A stretch of 64,000 nucleotides of DNA from NCBI GenBank assembly GCA_015345905.1, contig JADDTR010000016.1, positions 686,631 to 750,630 on the forward strand, read 5' to 3'. Positions 24,016-32,781 of this stretch are shown here, one piece after another. Position 1 is the stretch's first letter. Each line of letters starts with the position of its first letter. The notes under the pieces were generated by a model. That model worked only from the letters and a program-made list of their open reading frames with translations, was not told the origin of the DNA and made no database searches. The translations under genes were made by a program, and so were the position numbers. Origin of the DNA: Aotearoamyces nothofagi. Its lineage: Eukaryota > Ascomycota > Leotiomycetes > Leotiales > Tympanidaceae.

Positions 24016-25243
24016 ATGTCTCTCGTCGTCCCAAAAGAGCAATGGGCCCAGGTCCTCTATGAGACCGGAGGAAGTGAGTTGTCTCCCCCCTCCCCCCTCC
24101 CCCCGCCCCCCGGCAGTGCGTCGGCAGTGAGCGTGGATGACGGTGCCCAAGTGAGGATGGTCGTGCTGACGTGCACTCGCTGCAGAGCTTCAATACAAGA
24201 AGATCCCCGTCCCAACCCCTGGCCCAGATGAGGTCCTCATCAACGTCAAGTTCTCCGGTGTCTGCCACACGGATCTCCACGCCGTCAACGGTGACTGGCC
24301 ACTCGCCGTCAAGCTACCACTTGTTGGTGGCCACGAGGGTGCCGGTGTCGTCGTCGCTCTTGGATCGCTCGTGAAGGATGTTCAGATTGGCGACCACGCC
24401 GGTATCAAATGGCTCAACGGCAGCTGCTTGTCTTGCAGCTTCTGTCAGTCAGCTGACGAGTCCCTTTGCCCACACGCTGAGCTCAGTGGTTACACTGTCG
24501 ATGGATCCTTCCAGCAGTACGCCATTGCCAAGGCCGCCCATATCGCCAGACTGCCCAAGGACATGCCTCTGGACGCTGTTGCGCCAGTTCTTTGTGCCGG
24601 TATCACCGTCTACAAGGGAATCAAGGAGTCTGGCATCCGCGCAGGACAGACCATCGCCATTGTCGGCGCTGGTGGTGGACTCGGAAGCTTGGGATGCCAA
24701 TACGCCAAGGCTATGGGTCTCAACGTCATTGCCATTGATGGTGGTGCGGAGAAGGCCAAGTTCACAAAGGATCTTGGCGCATCAACCTACGTTGATTTCC
24801 TGACCAGCAAGGATGTTGTTGCTGATGTCAAGGCCGCCACCGAGGACGGACTTGGACCACACGCCGTCTTGGTCCTCGCTGTCAGCGAGAAGCCCTTCCA
24901 ACAGGCTGCCTCGGTACGTTTTCCTGAATTCATATTTATATATGCCTGCCTGTACTAATAACCACAACAGTATGTCCGACCACGTGGAACCGTTGTTGCC
25001 ATTGGTCTCCCAGCCCACGCCTACCTTCGCGCACCAGTCTTCGACACTGTCATCCGCATGATCACCATCAAGGGTTCATACGTCGGAAACAGACGTGACA
25101 CCGCCGAGGCCCTTGACTTCTACCACCGTGGATTGATCAAGGCACCATTCAAGCTCCAGGGCCTGAGTGAGCTCCAGAGCATCTTTGACCGGATGTCAAA
25201 GGGAGAGATTGTCGGAAGAATTGTCGTCGATACCAGCAAATAA
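24016..25243 (+). CDS. Zinc-dependent alcohol dehydrogenase, Adh1/AdhA type
   Basis: Medium-chain NAD-dependent alcohol dehydrogenase interconverting ethanol and acetaldehyde. Exons: 24016-24073, 24186-24913, 24971-25243; 352 residues, the standard length. Catalytic zinc ligands are C46 (GVCHTD), H69 (GGHEGAG) and C156 (LCAGIT). The structural zinc cysteines are C100, C103, C106 and C114. The Rossmann glycine motif GAGGGLG is at 180-186, with an aspartate (AIDGG) after the second strand that favours NAD. Intron 1 is unusually pyrimidine-rich (runs of CCCCCC). Gene codon use is biased to C- and G-ending codons with frequent GGT/GCC, suggesting high expression. The frame is open upstream to an ATG at 23761, which would add an 85-residue Arg/Ser/Ala-rich leader. 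The cytosolic start at 24016 is preferred. Confidence 0.93.
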
Positions 25244-25490
25244 ACGAAAAGCACATTGCTTTTGGAGAATAAGCGGGGAACCGTGACATGGAGTACTAAA
25301 CATTGAAATGTGTACATACCAAACCAGACGTTAATAAAATACTGATGGAACAAAACTCTTGTGCCCGCTCTTGATTCTGACGTGAAGATTCTGCTAGTAT
25401 GTCGGTACAACACCTGATTGTGTTGCCATCTCATGTTTGCTTAATCGAAAGCTCGAACACGCGAAAGCATGACGTGTCACGGCCCTTTGC

Positions 25491-25727
25491 GAGATTGACG
25501 GTACACCACCTATGGATGAGAATACCAGAATATCTTGTAGTTTTCAATTGTAAACTAGGACCTCCAAACTTCGCCTAACCCTCTGAAATTCTGAGGCCTT
25601 CTCCAGAAGAAATCCATCTACCATACTACTAGATTTTGCCTGGCCAACTCAATTCGATCTTTTATAAAGGTGGTAGTTGTAGAGTATTTTCGGCTCGCTT
25701 GCCAGATGTGCCGTCAATTTCGCAAAT
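25491..25727 (-). repeat. Dispersed relic repeat, copy B
   Basis: Second copy of the element described at 11217-11470. It keeps the GAGATTGACGG start, the CTCTGAAATTCT core, TTTTATAAAGGTGG and GCTCGCTTGCCAG. The minus-strand peptide relation to copy A (LASEP, HLYK, QAK, EFQ, terminal VYN) is visible although the copy is broken. It lies in the spacer upstream of the DEAD-box gene. Confidence 0.6.
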
Positions 25728-25943
25728 GGGCCTCGTTGAAAGCGTCATAATGCATGCGGACTGGCGCCTCAGGCACCAGGATATTCAGGCATCGAGGCAT
25801 CCGGGTACCCACCCGTGCCAGCTGTATGACATGTATGAATAGCATTTTGCCAAGGCGGTGAAGGAAAGTATTGCCGGTAGAATTCTGATACGGATCTAAG
25901 GCTCTTCCCGACTTTTGTTTCTTTGTCCAGCTTATCATCCGGA

Positions 25944-27734
25944 ATGTTGAGATTGAAAACAACAATTTGCACTCGACGATTCTCTCAGCTCCTACAGTCA
26001 ACCTCGATCATGATGCGAGATAACACAACCGCAAAGCCTCCTCGGCGAAGAGCTCCTCCAAATGGAGTCAGGAAGCCCATGTCTACCGGCGCTCCACGAA
26101 ACAACGCCCAGGCTCCTCTAGCAGGAGTTGCCACGCCTCCCCTCGCAATCCCAGTGCCTTCCGACACGATGAGGTTTGCAGACCTAGGGAAGGATAACCT
26201 CTTGAGTCCCATCTTACTTCAGACGATCACTGAAGACCTCAAGTTCGATCATATGATGCCTGTTCAATCCGCCACCCTTTACGACCTTCTGGAGAAGAGA
26301 ATTGATTGTCTGGCACAAGCAAAAACCGGAACGGGCAAAACTATTGCTTTCCTCTTGCCAGCTATCCAGACTCTGATCAATAAGAACAGACAAGGAAGAG
26401 CTGGCATTTCTCTGCTTGTTATCTCACCTACTCGCGAGCTTGCTATGCAGATTGCAAAGGAAGCAACAGCGTTATTACAGCGTCTCCCAAGATACAAGGT
26501 CAGCTTTGCTATCGGTGGCACCAATAAGGATAGGGAGGAGCGAGAAATCTTGGCTGGCTGTGATATTCTCATTGCCACGCCTGGTCGATTATACGACCAC
26601 CTGAGCAACCAGGCAATCAAAGCTGCATTCAGGAACCTGGATACCCTTGTTCTCGACGAGGCCGATAGACTTCTTGATATGGGCTTCATGAACGCACTGA
26701 AAGATATCATCAACTGCCTCCCAGACAAGGAGATGTCCAAGCGACAGGGGATGCTCTTCTCCGCCACCATCGCTCCCCATGTCCAGAAATTCGCCCACCT
26801 GGTCCTCTCAGACGGCTACAAATTCATCTCCACGATCCCCAAAGGCGAAGCAAACAACCATGAGCGCGTACCACAATTACTGGTCACAGTCCCGTCTTTC
26901 TCTGATGTCGCTCCAGCCATGGTCGCCTCCCTTCGCTCCGAATGTGCCATGATCGGTAAAGAATCCTTCAAGACCATCATCTTCGCTCCTACTGCCGCCC
27001 TTGCAGACTGGTACGGCGCTGTTCTCGAGAAAATCCCTGGCCTCCCACCCGTCAGCATCCTGCACTCTCGCGTCAGCCAGTCCAAGCGCACAAGCGTCAC
27101 CAACGCCTTCCGCGATGCGAAGAGCAGTATCCTCGTCGCCACCGACGTCGTAGCCCGCGGTATGGATTTCCCAAACGTCAGCAACGTCTTCCAGGTCGGT
27201 CTCCCGGCCGACAAGGAATCCTACATCCATCGCCTCGGTCGTACTGCCCGTGCCGGCCGCGAAGGCCGCTCCGTCTTCATCGTCACCGAGAACGAGATGT
27301 TCTTCCCCAAATACACCCTCAAGGAGATCAAGTTCGAGGTCTCAAACCCGGACCTGTCCTCGGCGCAGGAGGTCCTGAATGCCGCGTCGCGGTTCGATAA
27401 CAAGGCCAAGGTCTACCAGGCTTGGTTGGGCTACTACAAGAACCACGCTCGTGCTATGGGCTGGAATGACGAGCGTCTCGTGGCCGAGGGAAACAAGTAT
27501 GCTCTCGACGCCTTGAGTGCTGGAGAGGTGCCGGGGCTGCAGAAGAGTACGGTGGGCAAGATGGGTCTCAAGGGCGTTAGAGGCCTGAATATCATTGCAA
27601 ACATCCCAAAACCACCGAGTGGCCGTGGCGGTGGAGGCGGAGGCCGTGGTGGTGGAGGTCGCGGTGGTGGAGGTGAAGGTCGGTCGGCGGGATCTGGTGG
27701 ACGAGGAGGACGTGGTGGGAGAGGCGGTGCATAG
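25944..27734 (+). CDS. Mss116-like mitochondrial DEAD-box RNA helicase
   Basis: ATP-dependent RNA helicase resembling the yeast mitochondrial splicing and translation helicase Mss116. Intronless, 596 residues from the ATG at 25944. The N terminus (MLRLKTTICTRRFSQLLQ) is basic and suits mitochondrial import. Motifs in order: Q-motif region (FDHMMPVQSAT), motif I AKTGTGKT at about 126-133, PTRELA, TPGRL, DEAD at 238-241, SAT (MLFSATIAP), then in the second RecA lobe VATDVVARGMD and HRLGRTARAGREG. The C-terminal extension after the helicase core, typical of Mss116, contains NAASRF and KVYQAWLGYY. The last 35 or so residues are a Gly/Arg-rich RGG tail, which probably binds RNA. In-frame sequence upstream of the ATG is open for only a few codons. 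The gene follows relic repeat copy B. Confidence 0.88.
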   Translation: MLRLKTTICTRRFSQLLQSTSIMMRDNTTAKPPRRRAPPNGVRKPMSTGAPRNNAQAPLAGVATPPLAIPVPSDTMRFADLGKDNLLSPILLQTITEDLKFDHMMPVQSATLYDLLEKRIDCLAQAKTGTGKTIAFLLPAIQTLINKNRQGRAGISLLVISPTRELAMQIAKEATALLQRLPRYKVSFAIGGTNKDREEREILAGCDILIATPGRLYDHLSNQAIKAAFRNLDTLVLDEADRLLDMGFMNALKDIINCLPDKEMSKRQGMLFSATIAPHVQKFAHLVLSDGYKFISTIPKGEANNHERVPQLLVTVPSFSDVAPAMVASLRSECAMIGKESFKTIIFAPTAALADWYGAVLEKIPGLPPVSILHSRVSQSKRTSVTNAFRDAKSSILVATDVVARGMDFPNVSNVFQVGLPADKESYIHRLGRTARAGREGRSVFIVTENEMFFPKYTLKEIKFEVSNPDLSSAQEVLNAASRFDNKAKVYQAWLGYYKNHARAMGWNDERLVAEGNKYALDALSAGEVPGLQKSTVGKMGLKGVRGLNIIANIPKPPSGRGGGGGGRGGGGRGGGGEGRSAGSGGRGGRGGRGGA

Positions 27735-28383
27735 AATGGCGTTTCTTGGGAAGGCTGGCATGATTGATACCCATGGGCATGGCTTATTGCTGTACATCCC
27801 TCAAGACTAGAAACTTTACTTTTACGATTTGATATTTGTGGCAGGTTAGACAGACATGATAGATGGATGGGTGTCATAATGAATAACAGTATTATTATTG
27901 ATACAAAGTTATAATACAACTTCTCGTAGACTTTATTGGCCGTGGCCGAGGTATTATAGATTCTCGGCAACAATCTCAACGACGCCTGCTACCGTACGAT
28001 TAAGCACAGGTGTTGATCTCTAATCAACACTAAAGTCGCTGGATTCCTCTCGTGGCATAATTCAGCGCTGTACCAATAAGCCTGACTAGAGAGTTGCTCT
28101 CAGCTTCTCATGTCCTAGCTCTGCAGCAATAGGTTGGTGTTCTTTTCTAATATTTGGCATCTGAGCTATCTGTATCATTTCAAAGCCAATACTAGAAATT
28201 GGAACCAAGAGGCTTTTCGGGAATCCCAAGTAAATATACAGAAGCCTGAGCATCCCGGCCCATTGTATAGCCTTTTAGTAGTAGACCTGATAGGATGGTA
28301 CCTCAAAGGTACTTACTATCGAGAGTATTCTACGACCCCTCTCGCGTCGGGTCCCTCCTACAGCTCAAGTGTTCGTTTTCGAA

Positions 28384-28697
28384 CTCGGTTTGCGCTCCTT
28401 GTATGCCGAAATCGGTGACAATGGACTGCGACCAGATATAGTCGGATAGTAGCTCATCGTAGGATTTACCGATGAGGTCCTAGCAGAGCTCAACGTGCTC
28501 CTCTACCCATCCCTCATTTAAGTGGGGGGAAGTGACCACTCGGTTTGCGATCCCCGCTCGCCGAAATCGGGGCCCATGGTATGCGACCAGATATGATATA
28601 GCCGAATAGTAACTCATCATAGGATTTATGAAAGAGGTCTTAACAGAGCCCAATGTACTCCTCTATCCCTGTCTCGTTTAACTGGGGGTAGCCGGTG
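28384..28697. repeat. Imperfect tandem duplication, 155-bp period
   Basis: Two adjacent copies (about 28384-28538 and 28539-28697) begin CTCGGTTTGCG and share CCGAAATCGG, GCGACCAGATAT, AGGATTTA, GAGGTC and CTCCTCTA. Many differences are C/T or G/A transitions. On the minus strand both copies read in the same phase as related peptide (LNE, KSYDELL), so the unit looks like a piece of a decayed protein-coding sequence. The source family is not recognised. Confidence 0.7.
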
Positions 28698-28794
28698 TGG
28701 TGGCCGCCCTCTCGGTCCCGAGATCCTCCATCCAAATGATGTGACGTTCTACACAGAAGTTGTGACCGGCTTTTAGTCCAGAGTCCAGAAGTTA

Positions 28795-30696
28795 TTAGTG
28801 ACTATTGACGACGGGAATTTCGGCGATTTGCACAAGTGGAAGAAGGGCGAGCATGTTGAGCTTTCGTCTCGGAAGATCTGCGTGGATCGAAGACTTACCA
28901 TTTCCTTTTAGGTCTTGTAAACCGACGGTCAATAAGTCCGTATCCTCTGGGATCCGGGATGAGATTTTGTTCTCCAAATTCGAGATCCTAGTAGCAAACC
29001 CGCGGAGGTCATCTCTATATTGAGCGCAGTGTATGTGTACTATCATGCGGTTAAACGAGCTCTGATCCACAAAGCAAGGTAGAAGATTTTGTGCGGATGC
29101 ACTGAGAGGTTGTATGCGTAGGGAATTGAGCAATTGATAGACACGCTCTCGTACTTCGGCATTGTATTCCAGTCCAGCATGAGAGTCGCGTCCGAGTTTC
29201 CATTGTGCCGTCAAAGCAGAAAGCAGAGCTAATCTTGCCTTCTTGAGATGTGGGGCCATGCACCGATCCACAATCTCACAGAACAACTCTGTTGTCACAT
29301 TATAGCCTTCCTTGATAGCACTCTTCAGGTACCCGATAGCGCGCTTCACACCGAAAAATTGCAAGGAGCCACGGATGAGGGATTCGAAGATATCCGAGTT
29401 CCGTGGAGCCTTCTCGTAAAGATAACCATCTCTATGTATGACGTTCTTAGTTAGGGCCCATTCTTTCACTGCGGGATGCAGAAGAGTGGAGAGGCCTCGT
29501 CGCTTGATACGCAAACCGCTCTCAATGCCGCGCAGTTGTCGAACCGTCTTGTAGAATCCGGCTATATTTTTCGTAGCGGTATAGTGATCTAGAATTGCTG
29601 TAATTGTTCGTTCATTTGGCCGGTATCGACTGTCATGGATGAATGATTCGACAACGACTCGTGCCAGATCATGTTGCTTCAGGCGCGTAAGATGTAAGAT
29701 CATGATGTTGTATGTATTAACGTTCGGCGGAGCTTGCGATATCAGAAGATTGTAGCAGACTTTGGCGACTATCAAATCTAGACTACGACGATTCGGACTC
29801 GTCGGGCTGAGGATAGCCACAATCGACCTATTTAGGTTTTTACGCTCATCTTCTGTATTTTCACAGCTAACTGGCGAATAGTTAGGTAGCCGTGTTGTGC
29901 TTCGCTGCAGACATTTAACACGCTCCAACAGTTGTTGCTGTAACCTTAGCTCTTTGATTGGGTTTTCGACGTGGTCCAGACTGAGAGCTTTAGGTGTGAA
30001 TGCCCTAGTTCCACTGAGCAATCGCGTGACAAGTTTTGAGACCATGGCTTGCATCTTCTCGAGATGCTCCTGGGTCTTCGGTTCTCGTGGGGTAAGTCTG
30101 GAGACGTATCTACTCTCTGCATCAATATCTTGTAACTCTTTGGCGGGGCCTAGCTCTTGTTCGACAATCTCATTGCTCAGCGGGCTTAATGACTGTTTAA
30201 GGTGAAAATCCAATATCCTAAGCTGCGTCTCTAATGGGGTATCCTGGCTCTTAGGGGGGGTAGTCCATTTCAAGCCGTTCCATACTGGAGCCATCGGTTT
30301 GCTGGCCCTGATAGACTGCTCATATGGCTCAAAGAGGGACACTGTCATCGTATCTGGTTGTCGACGACCAAGTTCGGAATACGAAGTTACCCTTCGCACT
30401 GTAGATGGCCCGCTTGAACTTGAAGGTGCAGCCGCCAGGGCAGTGCTACTCCCGGCCTTTGCTTCCTCAATTGCCCTATCCCATTGCTTCCTCCTATCCT
30501 CCTTAATCTTTAAATCTGCCATCGCAGCGGTAGCGAACATAGCCGTGTAGCATGCTGTAAAGACATCTCCGACCTTCAAACGTCGTCTGGTCACAGCTGT
30601 CGTCGTACGACGGGGGGTGGTGGCAGTGACAGTATTGAGACAGGATCCGCAACGGCAAGATCTGGTCGGCGCTGCGCGAGACCAGAGAACTTGCAT
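28795..30696 (-). CDS. Putative mitochondrial PPR-like protein
   Basis: Single open frame of 633 residues. The N terminus is Arg/Thr/Ala-rich without acids for about 40 residues (MQVLWSRAAPTRSCRCG), a likely mitochondrial presequence, followed by KIKEDRRKQWDRAIEEAKAG, a segment found in fungal mitochondrial PPR proteins. The middle shows degenerate pentatricopeptide helices (PPNVNTYNIMILHLTRLKQ, YRPNERTITAILDHYTATKN, NVTTELFCEIVDRCM). Such proteins usually stabilise or process mitochondrial transcripts; the target cannot be inferred. A GTAAGT inside the last 30 codons (near 28898) may be a real donor, in which case the C terminus differs from the unspliced reading. It is divergent from the UPF0587 gene, with 282 bases between the starts. 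Confidence 0.7.
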   Translation of the reverse strand: MQVLWSRAAPTRSCRCGSCLNTVTATTPRRTTTAVTRRRLKVGDVFTACYTAMFATAAMADLKIKEDRRKQWDRAIEEAKAGSSTALAAAPSSSSGPSTVRRVTSYSELGRRQPDTMTVSLFEPYEQSIRASKPMAPVWNGLKWTTPPKSQDTPLETQLRILDFHLKQSLSPLSNEIVEQELGPAKELQDIDAESRYVSRLTPREPKTQEHLEKMQAMVSKLVTRLLSGTRAFTPKALSLDHVENPIKELRLQQQLLERVKCLQRSTTRLPNYSPVSCENTEDERKNLNRSIVAILSPTSPNRRSLDLIVAKVCYNLLISQAPPNVNTYNIMILHLTRLKQHDLARVVVESFIHDSRYRPNERTITAILDHYTATKNIAGFYKTVRQLRGIESGLRIKRRGLSTLLHPAVKEWALTKNVIHRDGYLYEKAPRNSDIFESLIRGSLQFFGVKRAIGYLKSAIKEGYNVTTELFCEIVDRCMAPHLKKARLALLSALTAQWKLGRDSHAGLEYNAEVRERVYQLLNSLRIQPLSASAQNLLPCFVDQSSFNRMIVHIHCAQYRDDLRGFATRISNLENKISSRIPEDTDLLTVGLQDLKGNGKSSIHADLPRRKLNMLALLPLVQIAEIPVVNSH

Positions 30697-30978
30697 TATC
30701 GTATCATTACAGTAGCAGTGAAAGATGTTGAGAAACGTGCAGGAAGAATCGAGGGGTCAATGGATCTCGGAAATCAAGTTGAGGGTATTTGAAATGTGAA
30801 GTCGACCGGAGTCGACCGAAGACCGATCGGCCCATCGCCAAGCGAGACTCGCCGCTTTTGTGCCCTTCACAGGAACATCAAAGACGAGATCTTCTCGCAC
30901 GTGCATACTCAGAAGGCCTGCAATACTCAAGCTGATCACTCTCTTCATTCTTGAAGTTGATATTCAAGTACTGCTATC

Positions 30979-31657
30979 ATGCTCATTCTTACTCTCACTG
31001 CAGATCTCTCAGGGTAATTGTCACTGTAACGTTGAGAAACATGTACTCACAAATCTGATAGAGTGACCGACCTGCGCCCCGATGATACACCTGAGAACCC
31101 CTTCTGGTATACGTTCAAGGTTCAGTGTACATCATGTAGAGAAACACATCCAAACTGGGTGAATGTCAGCAGATTTGTATGTTACAAGACCTCTTTTGAC
31201 CCTCTACCACTTGCTAACTCCTCCAGGAAGCAAACGACATGAGTGGTAGCAGAGGAGAGGCGAACTTCGTTTGGAAATGTAAATCATGCAAGGTGTGTAG
31301 ATTATTGTAATGATCTCTCAGATACTGACCTGCTTCATAGCGAGAATCGTCAGCGACGATTAAGGCGCCACCTATTTCATATCAACAGGCTTCACCGCCC
31401 ACCCGCCAGAAGATCATCGAGTTTGATTGCCGAGGTCTTGAGTTCACTGATTATAAACCTGAGGTAACAAGTGCAGTCTTTCTCCATCATCACTATCCTC
31501 TGACTCTTTGCAGGGAGAATGGTTAGCAACGGGTCTTGACTCGGGTACCAAGTTCGCAGCTATTGATCTGGATGAAGGCGAATGGTTCGACTACGATGAG
31601 AAAGCCGGGGAGGAAGTTAGCATTAAGGACTTGAAATGGGAGATAAGAAAAGCTTGA
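30979..31657 (+). CDS. UPF0587 (DUF866) CXXC zinc-binding protein
   Basis: Small conserved eukaryotic protein of the DUF866 family (human CZIB/C1orf123 type), known to bind zinc through CXXC motifs; its cellular role is poorly defined. Five exons: 30979-31013, 31062-31176, 31227-31292, 31341-31463, 31514-31657; 160 residues, the normal size. The sequence reads MLILTLTADLSG, VTDLRPDD, then the first zinc pair CTSC followed by ETHPNWVNVSRF, the strongly conserved MSGSRGEANFVWKC with the second pair CKSC and RESSA, then FDCRGLEF and a C-terminal TGLDSGTKF / DLDEGEWFDYDEKAGEE. All four cysteines are kept. Confidence 0.92.
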
Positions 31658-31997
31658 TGTTATGACTAGGCAATGAAAAGTAATTGAAATTATGGATGCC
31701 GGTACATTAACAATCCGTCGCTACTATGACATTCACTCCTTGTCCCCAATTCTATTAGCCAATCCCGTAGTATCTTAATAATCACATATGGCTTGAGGCA
31801 TTTTTGTCCTTTCCTGGCCAAACGTTTCTATCTGGATGCTCAGCCTCGCTTACGTAATCATCCTATTATATTTGTAAAAGCGGCGGCACCGAAACTTCAC
31901 TCCAAGCTCAACCTTGAGAGGCGCGCGAGAATTCACGACCAGCCAGTCCACGACAAGAAATCACCCACATCTCTCATAACTCGATAACTCACCCAAC

Positions 31998-32484
31998 ATG
32001 AGTGTATGTACCTAGATCCTGCTCCTGTACTCCATTATTGTGCACTAACCTTGGTATTCAGGTCATGCCCATCAACCCGCGGCCTATGCTGCAAAACCTG
32101 TATGTCACCCCAAACGACACTGCCTTTCTGCACAACCGGGAGCACATTCTATTGTTGGAACAAGGGCGTTGCGCTGATGATACTTACTGTACTGTAGGGT
32201 CAATGAGGAGGTCGTTGTGCGCTTAAAGTGGGGCCAGACCGAATACAAGGGCCGCCTTGTCAGCATCGACAGCTACATGAACATTCAGTTGACTGGGACT
32301 GAAGAGTACATTGACCAAAAGATGACTGCAGCGCTTGGACAGGTGTTAATAAGGTACACATATTTTGTCGTTTCAAGGCTAGGCTGAATGTTGAGCTAAT
32401 GGAGTATGCAGATGTAACAATGTTCTTTGGATCCAGGGCGCAAACCAAAAACACGAGAACGGGGATACGAAGATGGAGGGTTGA
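31998..32484 (+). CDS. SMX3: Small nuclear ribonucleoprotein SmF
   Basis: Core Sm protein of the spliceosomal U1, U2, U4 and U5 snRNPs. Four exons: 31998-32003 (only ATG AGT), 32062-32099, 32198-32353, 32412-32484; 90 residues. The SmF signature is complete: [47 protein letters not shown], and the Sm2 motif [15 protein letters not shown]. The two-codon first exon is supported because the frame and the SmF N terminus ([10 protein letters not shown]) are restored only by the splice. Introns carry GTATGT or GTACAC donors. The second intron contains CTGTACTGTAG, part of the CAGTAC word common in this window. The gene lies 298 bases from the 3' end of PRMT5. Confidence 0.93.
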
Positions 32485-32781
32485 GCAATGCGAGTCCGTG
32501 AATGGAGATGGTGAAAGAGGCTTTGCATCCTACTGAGGATTGAAGATATTGGGCCTGTCTAAAGGGATCCTATTTGATGGCATATTGACTTGGGCAGGCG
32601 GTTTAGGCAAATATCAAGACACTGGTGTATCAAAGGATATGGCGTTACATTCCGCAAGAAACAGCTTGCTAGAAATTGAGTATATTCAAGTTATTCCTGT
32701 ATAGCCTTTGCTCCACGATGACACCTTAGAGCCAAACTATCCTCGATTCACAGACCATAGCTACACGTGATATTGGCATGT

